From an uncultured bacterium (lineage in GTDB: Bacteria > Omnitrophota > Gorgyraeia > Ghiorseimicrobiales > Ghiorseimicrobiaceae), in contig CAJVXN010000022.1 of the NCBI GenBank assembly GCA_913009335.1, positions 1 through 35,480 on the forward strand: DNA of 35,480 nucleotides, in the 5' to 3' direction. Under the pieces are notes generated by a model. It was not told the origin of the DNA. It saw only the letters and a program-made list of their open reading frames with translations, and did not search any database. Both the position numbers and the translations under genes were made by a program. Positions 16,402 to 25,022 of this stretch are shown here, piece by piece; position 1 is the stretch's first letter, and every line of letters begins with the position of its first letter.

Positions 16402-17595
16402 TTGCCGAATTATAAATATACCGCTAAAGATAAAACAGGTAAAACAATTACAAGTATAAGCCAGTCCGCTGATGAGAATTCTTTAATAGAAAATCTGCAT
16501 AAGCAAGACATGATAGTTGTTTCTATTAAGGAAGAAAAGACACGAAAAATGGCAGCACGTTCTGTAAAATTGGATGAGTTGGTAATATTTTCGCGTCAGT
16601 TTGCCACAATGATTGATAGCGGTATACCCTTAGCACAGACTTTAAGTATCCTAACTGAACAGGTAGAAGATAAATACCTTGCCCGGATTATCTTAGAGAT
16701 GCGCCAGGCTATTGAAGACGGGTCAAGTTTTTCCGATGCCTTAAAAAAACACCCCAAGGTTTTTTCTGATCTTTACGTAAACATGGTAAGAGCGGGGGAG
16801 GTTTCCGGGGGGCTGGATGCTGTATTAGATAGATTAGCCGTGTATCTAGAAAAGACTTCCGCGTTAATACGTAAAGTACGTTCAAGCCTGGTATATCCTA
16901 TTGTAGTAATCAGCATGGCTATTTTGATTACTATCTTTTTGCTTGTTAAGGTTGTACCGACATTTAAGGGTATATTTACTTCTTTAGGCGGAGTATTACC
17001 TCTTCCTACGCAGATCTTAATCGCCGTAAGTGATACAATAAGAACGTCTTTTCTGTATCTTGTTATTGGTGGTGTTATTATTGTGGTGGGAGCCAAGAGA
17101 TACATTGCTACTTCTAGAGGCAGATATCAATTTGATAAATTAACTCTGAAATTACCTATAGTGGGGCCGTTATTTAGAAAGGTAGCTGTGGCAAAGTTCT
17201 CCCGTACGCTATCGACCTTAGTTAAGAGCGGAGTTCCGATTTTAGATGCTTTGGATATAGTAGGTAAGACTTCAGGAAATAAGGTTATTGAAGAAGCTAT
17301 CCTAGGTTCACGTAAGGCTATAAAAGAGGGTGAGCCGATAGCTGATCCTTTGGGTAAAAGTAAAGTTTTCCCTCCTATGGTCGTAAGGATGATTGCCGTA
17401 GGGGAGCAGACAGGTCAATTAGAAAAGATGCTATCTAAGATTGCTGATTTTTATGAGGATCAGGTAGACGCGGCCGTAGCAGGAATGACCAGTCTTATTG
17501 AGCCTTTGGTTATTTTATTTCTCGGTGTTATCGTTGGTGGAATTGTCATATCTTTATTCCTTCCGATTTTTAAAATCTTCGAGTTGTTAGGTTAA
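16402..17595 (+). CDS. inner-membrane platform protein PilC/GspF
   Basis: A 397-residue polytopic protein that anchors the assembly ATPase at the inner membrane. It opens with a short PNYKYTAKDKTGK segment, common in PilC/GspF. Two T2SSF repeats follow, at about 58-185 and 262-388. Each has the GE(x)SG or GE(x)TG signature (132-136 and 334-338) followed by LAVYLE or IADFYE. Membrane helices lie at about 164-187, 214-231 and 366-390. The start codon is TTG, supported by AAGGGGG (16388-16394) 7 nt upstream. It follows the HD-GYP gene after 52 bp and the two ATPases it would work with. Confidence 0.95.
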   Translation: MPNYKYTAKDKTGKTITSISQSADENSLIENLHKQDMIVVSIKEEKTRKMAARSVKLDELVIFSRQFATMIDSGIPLAQTLSILTEQVEDKYLARIILEMRQAIEDGSSFSDALKKHPKVFSDLYVNMVRAGEVSGGLDAVLDRLAVYLEKTSALIRKVRSSLVYPIVVISMAILITIFLLVKVVPTFKGIFTSLGGVLPLPTQILIAVSDTIRTSFLYLVIGGVIIVVGAKRYIATSRGRYQFDKLTLKLPIVGPLFRKVAVAKFSRTLSTLVKSGVPILDALDIVGKTSGNKVIEEAILGSRKAIKEGEPIADPLGKSKVFPPMVVRMIAVGEQTGQLEKMLSKIADFYEDQVDAAVAGMTSLIEPLVILFLGVIVGGIVISLFLPIFKIFELLG

Positions 17596-17619
17596 ATATT
17601 GATATTCTCAGGAGGCATA

Positions 17620-18174
17620 ATGCATATTAAAGAAAGCATCCCTTTAAGTAAGTATAGTCGTTTAATTAATTCCGGATGTGTGGTTTTAGTTAGCATGCGG
17701 CTAAAGGAAAAATTAAACATTGTAACTATTGCCTGGCATGCCCCTGTAAGCAAAAATCCTCCGCTTCTGGCTATTTGTGTAGCTAGAAGTCATTTCTCGT
17801 CTGAATTAATTACAGAAAGTAAAGAGTTTGTTGTAAATATTCCATCCTCGGAGTTGATTGATGAGGTAAAACTTTGCGGAAGTTTTAGCGGCAGGGACAG
17901 AGACAAATTTAAAGAAGCAAAGCTTAATACTCTAGATGCGGAAAAAGTTAGCGCCCCTTTGATTAAAGAATGTATTGCGCATATAGAATGTAAGGTAGGT
18001 AATATTTACGAAATCGGCGATCATAATTTGTTTGTAGGGGAGGTATTAAGCGCATCAGCGAATCCGGGTTTATTCGACGGAGAGTTTTTGTTGATAGATA
18101 AAAAAACAGCGCATACCGTGAATCATTTAGGCGTAAACAAATATATAATCGCAAAAGAGATTACAAGTATTTAG
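17620..18174 (+). CDS. flavin reductase-like FMN-binding split-barrel protein
   Basis: A 184-residue soluble protein of the flavin-reductase-like domain family, which binds FMN in a split beta-barrel. Typical pieces are the early CVVLVSMRLKEKLNIVTIAW strand pair, SKNPPLLAICVARSHFSSEL, FVVNIPSSELIDEV with CGSFSGRDRDKF, and the late HIECKVGNIYEIGDHNLFVG. The start is taken at 17620 because AGGAGG (17610-17615) is 4 nt upstream. An in-frame TTG at 17599 has no such support. It is the first of three redox or repair genes placed between pilC and the minor pilins. Its substrate cannot be predicted, and a link to pilus function is not evident. Confidence 0.87.
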   Translation: MHIKESIPLSKYSRLINSGCVVLVSMRLKEKLNIVTIAWHAPVSKNPPLLAICVARSHFSSELITESKEFVVNIPSSELIDEVKLCGSFSGRDRDKFKEAKLNTLDAEKVSAPLIKECIAHIECKVGNIYEIGDHNLFVGEVLSASANPGLFDGEFLLIDKKTAHTVNHLGVNKYIIAKEITSI

Positions 18175-18191
18175 ACAATTTTAAGGTTTTT

Positions 18192-18815
18192 ATGAATAAT
18201 GTATTTAATGTAATTAGGCATCGTAGGTCTATTAGAAAGTTTAAACATAAAGATATACCTCAAAAATATATTAATAAAATCATATCTGCCGCGCATCTTG
18301 CTCCCAGCGCCGGGAATCAAAAGAACTGGGAGTTTATCATAATAAGAAACAATAAAATTAAGGAAGATTTAAAAAAAGCAGTTATTGATCGTATCGATAG
18401 CATATCTTTAAAGATGAATTCTAGACACGCTAAAAATGAAATTATATCTTATGCAAGATATCTTACATTTTTTAACGAGGCCCCTGTTGTCATAGCAGTA
18501 GTTGCAAAACCCTATGATTCGTTAACAGGGCGTCTGTTAAAACGCTATGAGCCTAATGTTAATCATGTCTCAAGCGCAGGTATACAGTACGTAGCTGCTG
18601 CGATACAAAATTTCTTGCTTGCGGCATCTGCTTTAAGGATAGGCTCTTGCTGGATGAGCGGGCCGTTAGTTGCTAAGGAGAAATTAGAGGAAATATTGTC
18701 GATTAAGGCACCGGATGATTTATTAGCGCTTATTCCGTTGGGATATGCGGATAAAAAAATAAAGCCGCATACATGGCCGAAATCTTTAGACGGCATTCTA
18801 AGAGAAATAACTTAA
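18192..18815 (+). CDS. nitroreductase family protein
   Basis: A 207-residue FMN-dependent oxidoreductase of the nitroreductase fold. The N-terminal signature RHRRSIRKFKHKDIP (residues 9-23) and the AAHLAPSAGNQKNWEFIII segment (33-51) bind the FMN phosphate and isoalloxazine ring in this family. The AAAIQNFLLAASALRIGSCW stretch (135-154) and the late LLALIPLGYAD are also typical. It follows the flavin-reductase-like gene after 17 bp, which suggests shared transcription. The physiological electron acceptor is unknown. Confidence 0.9.
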   Translation: MNNVFNVIRHRRSIRKFKHKDIPQKYINKIISAAHLAPSAGNQKNWEFIIIRNNKIKEDLKKAVIDRIDSISLKMNSRHAKNEIISYARYLTFFNEAPVVIAVVAKPYDSLTGRLLKRYEPNVNHVSSAGIQYVAAAIQNFLLAASALRIGSCWMSGPLVAKEKLEEILSIKAPDDLLALIPLGYADKKIKPHTWPKSLDGILREIT

Positions 18816-18839
18816 TAATTAATAATTTTAGTTAAGTCA

Positions 18840-19505
18840 ATGAAGGCGATATCCAAGAAACAGGCTCAAGATATAGATAAAATTGCGCAAGAGAAATTTG
18901 GCATTACGGCACTTCAGCTTATGGAAAATGCCGGCAGAAGCACTGCCGAAATTGCGCACGATATGTTGGATAAGGCAGGAAGAATAGCTATATTTTGCGG
19001 CAAAGGCAATAATGGTGGAGATGGGTTTGTCGCAGCCCGCCATTTATTAAGCAAGGGGATAGATGTAGATGTATATTTATTAGTAGGCTATAATGATGTT
19101 AAGAATGATGCAAAAGTTAATTTAGACATACTTTCTGCATTAGGCCTTAGCATTAATGAGCTTATAAGCCCTGCTTCTTTAAGGAAAATAGATTTTTCCT
19201 CTTATGCGCTGATCATCGATGCCATTATCGGAATAGGGTTATCCGGAAAAATAAAAGGCATAGCAGAAGATATAATCAGGAATATTAATAATACACAAAC
19301 TTTAGTATTATCGGTAGATATCCCTTCCGGGCTTGACGCGGATTCGGGGGCAAGGCCGGGAATTTGCGTAGAGGCAGATAAGACAATAACCTTCGTCTCA
19401 ATAAAAACAGGCATGACCGGCACAAGTGGTTCTTCATATTGCGGGGAGATTGTTATTCGGGATATAGGTTTTCCCGCGTATTCTCTTAACATATTATCTT
19501 CATAG
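18840..19505 (+). CDS. nnrE: NAD(P)H-hydrate epimerase
   Basis: A 221-residue YjeF N-terminal-domain enzyme that interconverts R- and S-NAD(P)HX so that damaged nicotinamide cofactors can be repaired. Diagnostic motifs are ALQLMENAGRS (24-34), FCGKGNNGGDGFVAARHL (52-69), DAIIGIGLSG and SVDIPSGLDADSG. Many bacteria fuse this domain to the ADP-dependent dehydratase NnrD. Here the protein stops after the epimerase domain and no dehydratase is present in the window. The ATG has no clear Shine-Dalgarno. It closes the redox/repair trio, and the next gene has its own promoter. Confidence 0.92.
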   Translation: MKAISKKQAQDIDKIAQEKFGITALQLMENAGRSTAEIAHDMLDKAGRIAIFCGKGNNGGDGFVAARHLLSKGIDVDVYLLVGYNDVKNDAKVNLDILSALGLSINELISPASLRKIDFSSYALIIDAIIGIGLSGKIKGIAEDIIRNINNTQTLVLSVDIPSGLDADSGARPGICVEADKTITFVSIKTGMTGTSGSSYCGEIVIRDIGFPAYSLNILSS

Positions 19506-19541
19506 CTTATATATTCTTCGTAGCTATCTTAGTGATTTTAC

Positions 19542-19571
19542 TTGACTTAGCACCTTAAGATAAAGTAGAAT
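19542..19571 (+). promoter_or_regulatory. promoter of the minor-pilin genes, probably leaderless
   Basis: TTGACT (19542-19547) and TAGAAT (19566-19571) are 18 bp apart. The ATG at 19579 lies 8 nt after the -10 box, the same distance as at 167/175, so transcription should begin at or next to the start codon. No Shine-Dalgarno is visible. This would start the pilin-like and pilMNOPQ genes independently of the upstream operon. Confidence 0.55.
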
Positions 19572-19578
19572 AGCGTAT

Positions 19579-19998
19579 ATGGTTAGACATTATCATGGGA
19601 AGGTTGGTTTTAGTCTGATAGAAGTTATGGTCGCTTCTATAGTTATACTTGTCGCTGTTTTAGCTTTATGCAGAGTTTTCGCGAACTTTTTAAATCTTAC
19701 CGTACAGGCAAAGGAAATAACCGTTGCTACTGATGATTTAAAAGACACATTAGAGTATATTAAATGTTTACCTTTCTCTGCTATTACGGATTCCCTCGCG
19801 GGAGGTTTTGCGCACGGAGATAGTGTGGGTTCAACTATAATAGGAGGTTTTGCTTTAGGATCCTCTGAAAATATAGTTGTGACATATCCCCAAGGGATTA
19901 ATGCCGATCCTTTAGAGATAAAGGTAGAGATTACTTGGACAGGCAGGGGGGGAAGAGCTTATTCTCAAGATTTTAGGACCATTAGGACAAGCTATTAG
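19579..19998 (+). CDS. minor pilin / pseudopilin, PilV- or GspI-like
   Basis: A 139-residue protein with a class III prepilin signal. After a 10-residue leader ending in glycine comes F11-S-L-I-E15, with Glu at +5, followed by a hydrophobic helix to about residue 33. A prepilin peptidase would cut between G10 and F11. The remainder is a short globular domain (LKDTLEYIKCLPFSAITDS, then VVTYPQGI and EITWTGRGG), a pattern common in PilV/GspI minor subunits. It lies 12 bp before another prepilin. The exact minor-pilin class cannot be fixed from sequence alone. Confidence 0.85.
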   Translation: MVRHYHGKVGFSLIEVMVASIVILVAVLALCRVFANFLNLTVQAKEITVATDDLKDTLEYIKCLPFSAITDSLAGGFAHGDSVGSTIIGGFALGSSENIVVTYPQGINADPLEIKVEITWTGRGGRAYSQDFRTIRTSY

Positions 19999-20010
19999 AA
20001 TAAGAGGATT

Positions 20011-20568
20011 ATGAATAATAAGGCATTCACATTAGTCGAAACCTTAATGGCTTCAGTTCTTATGTTGATATTAGTAGGGGTATTAACCCTGGCTTTTTTT
20101 CAGGCAAATTCTATTTTTTATGAGACTGATATTTTAGCAGATCTTCAAGCAGACGCCAGATTGGCAATAGATAAAATGGCAGTAGATTTAAGGCGAACTT
20201 CCTTAAGCTATATTGACAGTATTATCCAAGATTCTCCTGTAGCCGGAACAGACATCATAGATTATTATCTGCCCGATGATTCAAGCCCGAAGGACGGGAT
20301 ACCTGATTTAGATAATAATGGAGATATAATTTGGGATAGCGTTAATAAGATTAGGATAGACACAGTGACGGGCCAGCTCCGCATGATTAATAATGGGGTT
20401 GTTACTGTTTTGGCTAATAACGTTAAAAAAGTCAATTTTTTCAATCAGCCTAGGGATTCCTCTTTATATCTGAATGAATTAAGGGTTGTTTTGGAATTGG
20501 AAAAAACCGCTCCTAATAATAGGACGTATAATACCACTTTTACTTCCATTATTAATATGAGAAATTAA
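20011..20568 (+). CDS. minor pilin / pseudopilin, PilW- or GspJ-like
   Basis: A 185-residue prepilin with a very short leader: MNNKA then F6-T-L-V-E10. The residue at -1 is alanine instead of the usual glycine, which prepilin peptidases tolerate. The hydrophobic helix runs to about residue 28. The body carries LQADARLAIDKMAVDLRRTS (about 47-66), a pattern typical of PilW/GspJ subunits, and later an acidic region with DIIDYYLPDDSSPKDGIPDL that could bind calcium. AAGAGG lies 3 nt upstream of the ATG. It ends 2 bp before the large PilX-like gene. Confidence 0.85.
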   Translation: MNNKAFTLVETLMASVLMLILVGVLTLAFFQANSIFYETDILADLQADARLAIDKMAVDLRRTSLSYIDSIIQDSPVAGTDIIDYYLPDDSSPKDGIPDLDNNGDIIWDSVNKIRIDTVTGQLRMINNGVVTVLANNVKKVNFFNQPRDSSLYLNELRVVLELEKTAPNNRTYNTTFTSIINMRN

Positions 20569-20570
20569 AA

Positions 20571-22205
20571 ATGAGTAGATTATTTAGAAAAAAGAATAAA
20601 AAAGGCATAGTTTTAATTCTCGCTTTTTTAATAATTGTGCCTTTGGTTATTCTGGCAGGATCAGCTGCGCATAGAGCAATAAATGAGTTTAATTTGGTTA
20701 AAAGGAACAGGTTTTCCATAGAGGCTTTGTATCTTGCTGAAGGAGGCGTGGATCAGATTGCCTATCTTTTTGCTTATAATACAGCTAATAATATCTCCGA
20801 TGCGGATAATAATATTATTACCACGAGTGGTCCTGAGTCAATTCCTAATTTACCTTCCGGATTTCTTCCCGCGGATTTTAGTCTAAACTATGAATGTGTG
20901 CTTGAACAAGCGGAATTTACAGACGTTGATGCTCTAGGTATTACTACTTTTGTAACAATTTATAAGATTACTGTCTATGCTTGGCGTGGAACTGAGTTAT
21001 CAGCAACCGTAAATCAGTTTTTTGCCCGTAAGAAAACTTATACTTTTCAACATGCCGTATTTTATGTCGATGATTTAGAAATACTTCCCGGGCCCAATAT
21101 GACTTTATCGGGGAAAATACATAGTAATAGTGATATATATATCGGAGCCAACAATACTTTAACTATCGATACCGATTACTTATATACCGCCGGAGATATC
21201 TATAATCGGCGTAAAAATAATGGTACACGGCCGAGTGGTGATGTGGCGATTGAAATAAAAGGATCTCCCGGTACTTATGCTAATATGGAAATAGCCGGAG
21301 CATATCTTGACAGCGATGATTCTGATTGGACAACTGATTCCCAAACGCGTTGGAATGGAACCGTAAAAAGCAGTGTTCACGGGGTAACTGCTTTGGCGGC
21401 TCCCGAAGTGAGTTCCATTCAGCCTGGTGGTTATTATGCGGGGGAAGCAGGTTTGAAAATAACAAAAAAGATAGATGGGAGTTGGGAGATTTTTTCAGGA
21501 GCTACCCAGATAAATATGAGTGATCTTCCGGCGGATACGATTATTGAGAGCACTTTTTTGGATAATCGAGAGAATATAAATGTTACGGTAACCGATATAG
21601 ATATATCCAAGTTGAATAGTTCAGGTTACTTTCCCTCTAACGGCCTTTTATACGCGACCAGAGAGGACGCGAGCTCTTCTCAACCTAATGGGATTCGTCT
21701 TATAGAAGGGGGAGCGCTTACCTCGAACTTAACCGTTGTTTCTAATGATCCCGTGTATATTCTGGGAAATTATAATAACGATGTTAATAAAAAATCAGCA
21801 GCGATAATTTCTGATGCCGTCAATATTTTGTCTAACAGCTGGGATGATACTAATAATAATTTTAGCGATAGAAATGCTTCGGTTACAGAGATAAACGCTG
21901 CTTTTATCGCGGGAAATGTGCCGACACCGGATGGTGCTAATCCCTATAGCGGAGGATTAGAAAATTATCCCCGGCTTCATGAAAATTGGCAGTTCGGTGG
22001 TACCAAAGAGCTGATTATAAGGGGTTCATTTGTAGAGTTGTGGGAGAGCCAGATTGCGAAAGGCTCTTGGAGTTATGGAGATCCTAATTATAAGGCCCCT
22101 ATCAGAAACTGGGATTATGATACCGATTTCAATAATAGCAGTAACTTGCCTCCCTTTACTCCTTTTGCCGTAGAGATGGAGAGAGTAGCTTGGTGGAAAA
22201 ATTAA
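20571..22205 (+). CDS. large PilX-like minor pilin / pilus-associated surface protein
   Basis: A 544-residue protein with a PilX-type N-terminus: basic RKKNKKG, one membrane helix at about 12-34 and the EALYLAEGGVDQIAYL segment (51-66), where the AEGG tetrad is the PilX landmark. PilX proteins are usually 150-200 residues. This one adds about 370 residues of beta-rich sequence (DLEILPGPNMTLSGKIHSNS, then YIGANNTLTIDTDYLYTAGD) with repeated short N/S/G/D strands, as in solenoid or polymer-forming domains. The classical GFTLxE processing motif is absent. It ends with an acidic-aromatic tail (VEMERVAWWKN). Possible roles are pilus tip adhesin or initiation complex; the large domain is of unknown function. 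Confidence 0.75.
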   Translation: MSRLFRKKNKKGIVLILAFLIIVPLVILAGSAAHRAINEFNLVKRNRFSIEALYLAEGGVDQIAYLFAYNTANNISDADNNIITTSGPESIPNLPSGFLPADFSLNYECVLEQAEFTDVDALGITTFVTIYKITVYAWRGTELSATVNQFFARKKTYTFQHAVFYVDDLEILPGPNMTLSGKIHSNSDIYIGANNTLTIDTDYLYTAGDIYNRRKNNGTRPSGDVAIEIKGSPGTYANMEIAGAYLDSDDSDWTTDSQTRWNGTVKSSVHGVTALAAPEVSSIQPGGYYAGEAGLKITKKIDGSWEIFSGATQINMSDLPADTIIESTFLDNRENINVTVTDIDISKLNSSGYFPSNGLLYATREDASSSQPNGIRLIEGGALTSNLTVVSNDPVYILGNYNNDVNKKSAAIISDAVNILSNSWDDTNNNFSDRNASVTEINAAFIAGNVPTPDGANPYSGGLENYPRLHENWQFGGTKELIIRGSFVELWESQIAKGSWSYGDPNYKAPIRNWDYDTDFNNSSNLPPFTPFAVEMERVAWWKN

Positions 22206-22343
22206 GCCTTAAAACTGTTTTAGTCGCAAGGCTAGAAGAGTAGATATAAAGAAGCTGAGATCTTTCAGGTGAAGCCAGCGCAGGAAAAGATGTAAGATTT
22301 ATAGAGAAAGAGTGTGATTATTCATTAGGTGCAGGCAGATATT
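22206..22343 (+). other. 138-bp intergenic leader before pilM
   Basis: This is the only sizeable gap in the minor pilin/pilM run. I see a possible long-range pairing of GGCT near 22230 with AGCC near 22276, enclosing a small CTGA/TCAG hairpin. I recognise no known riboswitch consensus, including both c-di-GMP classes, and no clear promoter. Confidence 0.25.
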
Positions 22344-23417
22344 ATGGCGTTAGTAGAAACAATTTATAAAAAAATTTCCCGGGTTTTACCAAAGTCCGAA
22401 AAAGAATCTTCCGCTGTTGGTTTAGATATTGGTAATTTTAGCGTAAAATTAGTTAAAAGCGATATCCATAATAGCAAGCGGACAATTTCTGCTTTAGCCT
22501 GCGAAGATATAAAAGGGAGTAATGTCGGCGATGCGATTAAGAGAGCAATAGACAAAACTGCAATAGGAGAAAAGAACGTAAATATCGGTCTTTCCGGCAA
22601 GCAAATAATTTTACGCTGCATAGTGTTACCGGAGATGGATAATAATACTTTTAAGAGCTCAATGAAGTATGAAGCGGCTAAGCACATTCCCTTTTCTATT
22701 GATGAGGTAGTTCTTGATTATTCTATACTTAAGCATAAAATAAATACTAACAAAATGCTTGTTTTAATCGCGGCAGCAAAAAAAAATTATATTACAGAGA
22801 GGCTAAGATTAATTTCAGATTTAGGAATTGAAGCAGGTGTTTTGGATATTGATTCTTTGGCGGTTATAAATATATTTAATTTAATAAGAGATCGCTCCGG
22901 GCAGAATAATTCTCAATCTAGTCATAAAGAAAAGCAGGGTAGCGGCATATCGGTATTATTAAACATTGGTTCAAATATTAGTAATCTTGCGCTTCTTGAT
23001 GGTGATCTGCTTCGGTTCAGCCGCGATATTTCTTTTGGCGGCAAGGATATATCTGCTAAAATTTCTTCGAAGTTAAAGATTGATTTTAACGAGGCAGAAA
23101 AAATAAAATTATCGACTGATGGTAATCCGGATGCAAGGTTTGCCATTGAGGCCAGCCTGGCTGAGCTGGTAAATGATTTAAGGCTTTCTTTTGACTATTA
23201 CGAAAGCCAGACCGGTAAAACGGTAAATCATGTTTATCTAAGCGGGGGCGGGAGTTGTCTTAATAAAATAGATGAATTTATGAACAGCGCGATGAATATT
23301 GATTTTGAAGTCTGGGATCCGTTTGATGGCTTTGAAATTTCACAAAGTGTAGATAAAAATATGGCGAAAGAATTTAATCAGCGTTTTGCCGTGGCAGCTG
23401 GTTTATCTTTACGTTAA
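22344..23417 (+). CDS. pilM: type IV pilus assembly protein PilM
   Basis: A 357-residue cytoplasmic actin-like ATPase that binds the N-terminus of PilN and links the alignment complex to the motors. The nucleotide-binding motif is VGLDIGNFSVKLVKSD (25-40). Later landmarks are KYEAAKHIPFSIDEVVLDYS, a second phosphate motif in LLNIGSNISNLALLDGD, FGGKDISAKIS, and the adenosine-type YLSGGGSCLNKIDEFM. An in-frame GTG at 22329 would add five residues. I prefer the ATG at 22344 because it brings the protein start close to the conserved domain, but neither start has a strong Shine-Dalgarno. Order and spacing with pilN, pilO, pilP-like and pilQ confirm the call. Confidence 0.93.
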   Translation: MALVETIYKKISRVLPKSEKESSAVGLDIGNFSVKLVKSDIHNSKRTISALACEDIKGSNVGDAIKRAIDKTAIGEKNVNIGLSGKQIILRCIVLPEMDNNTFKSSMKYEAAKHIPFSIDEVVLDYSILKHKINTNKMLVLIAAAKKNYITERLRLISDLGIEAGVLDIDSLAVINIFNLIRDRSGQNNSQSSHKEKQGSGISVLLNIGSNISNLALLDGDLLRFSRDISFGGKDISAKISSKLKIDFNEAEKIKLSTDGNPDARFAIEASLAELVNDLRLSFDYYESQTGKTVNHVYLSGGGSCLNKIDEFMNSAMNIDFEVWDPFDGFEISQSVDKNMAKEFNQRFAVAAGLSLR

Positions 23418-23428
23418 GACTTATCAAA

Positions 23429-23989
23429 ATGATAGAATTAAATTTATTGCCTCAGGATTTACGCAGCAGAAAACAGATAGTTTTTAATCTGGATAAAATT
23501 ATCTATTTTTCTAAAATTGGATTTTTAATCCTTATAGGTATCCATATCTTATTGCTTTTTATTTGCTTATTCTATAAATTCCGCGCGGACGCGCTTAATA
23601 AAGAATGGGGACGTATATCTTCTCAAAACGCGGATGTTATATCTCTTAGAGGCGAGATTAGTGTTTTTGAAAAGGTGATAGAGAATACGGATAAATTAAC
23701 GCGGGTACAATTTCCCTGGACACACAAGCTTGATAGGTTAAACAGTCTTTTACCTAACGGTCTCTGGTTTAATCATATCCGTGCCGGCGCCGGATCTTTA
23801 GATATTACCGGTTCGGTTGTTTCCCGTAATAAAGATGAAGTGGAAATTCTCAATAACTTTTTACAGGACCTAAAGAAGGATTTTTCTTTTTACGCGGGCT
23901 TTAAAAATTTAGATGTGGTTTCCATTGTAAGAAGCAATTTATTCGGCGTGGAAGTGATTAATTTTTCAATCAGAGGAATATTAGAGTAG
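23429..23989 (+). CDS. pilN: type IV pilus assembly protein PilN
   Basis: A 186-residue bitopic inner-membrane protein. Its cytoplasmic N-terminus is IELNLLPQDLRSRK, the conserved xNLLP motif that inserts into PilM. One membrane helix follows at about 31-50, then a coiled coil (about 52-85) and a periplasmic ferredoxin-like domain that pairs with PilO. It is 11 bp after pilM and 3 bp before pilO. Confidence 0.92.
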   Translation: MIELNLLPQDLRSRKQIVFNLDKIIYFSKIGFLILIGIHILLLFICLFYKFRADALNKEWGRISSQNADVISLRGEISVFEKVIENTDKLTRVQFPWTHKLDRLNSLLPNGLWFNHIRAGAGSLDITGSVVSRNKDEVEILNNFLQDLKKDFSFYAGFKNLDVVSIVRSNLFGVEVINFSIRGILE

Positions 23990-23992
23990 TTT

Positions 23993-24580
23993 ATGATAGA
24001 CCTATCCTTTTTTAAAGAGAAAAAAGAAATAATCAAGCCTTTGGCAATAATAGCTATCGTATTGATTTTTGATTTGATTTTTATTTTAAGGCCTCAGATA
24101 ATATTTTTAACTAAGGTTGTGCCGGAGGCCGGAGAATTAAAGAAAAAGGTAGTTGCCGCAAAAAAAGATATTGCTTCAAAAGATAATTTGGCCAAACGCC
24201 ATAAGGAATTAAACGAGAAAATAGTTAACTATGAGGGAAAAATAATACATGAAGAAGAGGTGCCGCTATTTTTAAGTGAGATTTCCCGTATCGCGAAAGT
24301 TTCTGATGTGGAGCTTATGCAAATAAGGCCTCTAGTGTTAGATAGGGAGGCGACTACAGATTATAATGGTAGGATATATTCCCGCCTGGCTATAAATTTA
24401 GATTTAAGATGTGGATATCATCACCTGGGTAGGTTTGTTAATAATTTAGAAACCGCGGATAGATATATAAAAGTTTTAAGTTTTGACGCGATTTCAGTAA
24501 ATGATCCTCCTTTTGAATATCCGATCAAGATGATGATTGAGACTTACGTAATTAATAAAGATGAAAAAAAATCATATTAA
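23993..24580 (+). CDS. pilO: type IV pilus assembly protein PilO
   Basis: A 195-residue bitopic protein with a short cytoplasmic tail, one membrane helix (about 15-33), a coiled coil (about 43-83, KKKVVAAKKDIASKDNLAKR) and a periplasmic PilO domain (LDLRCGYHHLGRFVNNLETA near 137-156, a strong family hallmark). PilO forms heterodimers with PilN. Its last 20 bases overlap the next gene, which indicates translational coupling. Confidence 0.92.
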   Translation: MIDLSFFKEKKEIIKPLAIIAIVLIFDLIFILRPQIIFLTKVVPEAGELKKKVVAAKKDIASKDNLAKRHKELNEKIVNYEGKIIHEEEVPLFLSEISRIAKVSDVELMQIRPLVLDREATTDYNGRIYSRLAINLDLRCGYHHLGRFVNNLETADRYIKVLSFDAISVNDPPFEYPIKMMIETYVINKDEKKSY

Positions 24581-25022
24581 ACTTTTCCTACCTAAAGGAA
24601 AAGTAATATTGGCTTCTAATAGTAACAGAAAGGCCAATGATATAAAAGCCGTATTTTTTCGCGGCGCGTTGATTTTTCTGTTTGTTATTTGTTGCATGCT
24701 TTGTAATATTTCCAGTGTTGCAGCGGGAGCCGAAAAAGAACAAGAGCTTACTTATGATTCTTTGGGATATAGAGACCCCATGATGCCTTTGGTTACGACT
24801 TCCGGATTAATTCGCGACTTTGGACCTGCAAGTACTAGTTCAGATTCACATCTAGAGGGGATTATCTATGATCAGAACGATAATTCTCTGGCAATTATAG
24901 ATGGGGAAATAGTTGAGGTTGGAGATGTTGTAGGGGGTATGCGGATATTGGAAATCCAGGAGGATAGGGTTATTATTCAGAAAGATGGCGAGTTGAGAGA
25001 AATAAAATTGGAGGAGGAATAA
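24561..25022 (+). CDS. PilP-like pilus assembly protein
   Basis: A 153-residue exported protein in the pilP position between pilO and pilQ. An unusually long basic N-terminus precedes a hydrophobic signal or anchor (about 33-53) ending near VAAG-AEK. The mature part has GYRDPMMPL (70-78), matching the RDPF-P motif common at the start of PilP domains. A small beta domain follows: LEGIIYDQNDNSLAIIDGEI, then VEVGDVVGGMRILEIQEDRV, as in PilP/GspC homology regions. PilP connects PilNO to the secretin. The start overlaps pilO by 20 nt. The sequence is divergent and shorter than classical PilP, so no symbol is given. Confidence 0.75.
   Translation: MKKNHIKLFLPKGKVILASNSNRKANDIKAVFFRGALIFLFVICCMLCNISSVAAGAEKEQELTYDSLGYRDPMMPLVTTSGLIRDFGPASTSSDSHLEGIIYDQNDNSLAIIDGEIVEVGDVVGGMRILEIQEDRVIIQKDGELREIKLEEE

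Noticed and set aside
22206-22343. Possible c-di-GMP riboswitch before pilM
   Set aside because: I compared it with the class I and II consensus from memory; the conserved blocks are not present in order.
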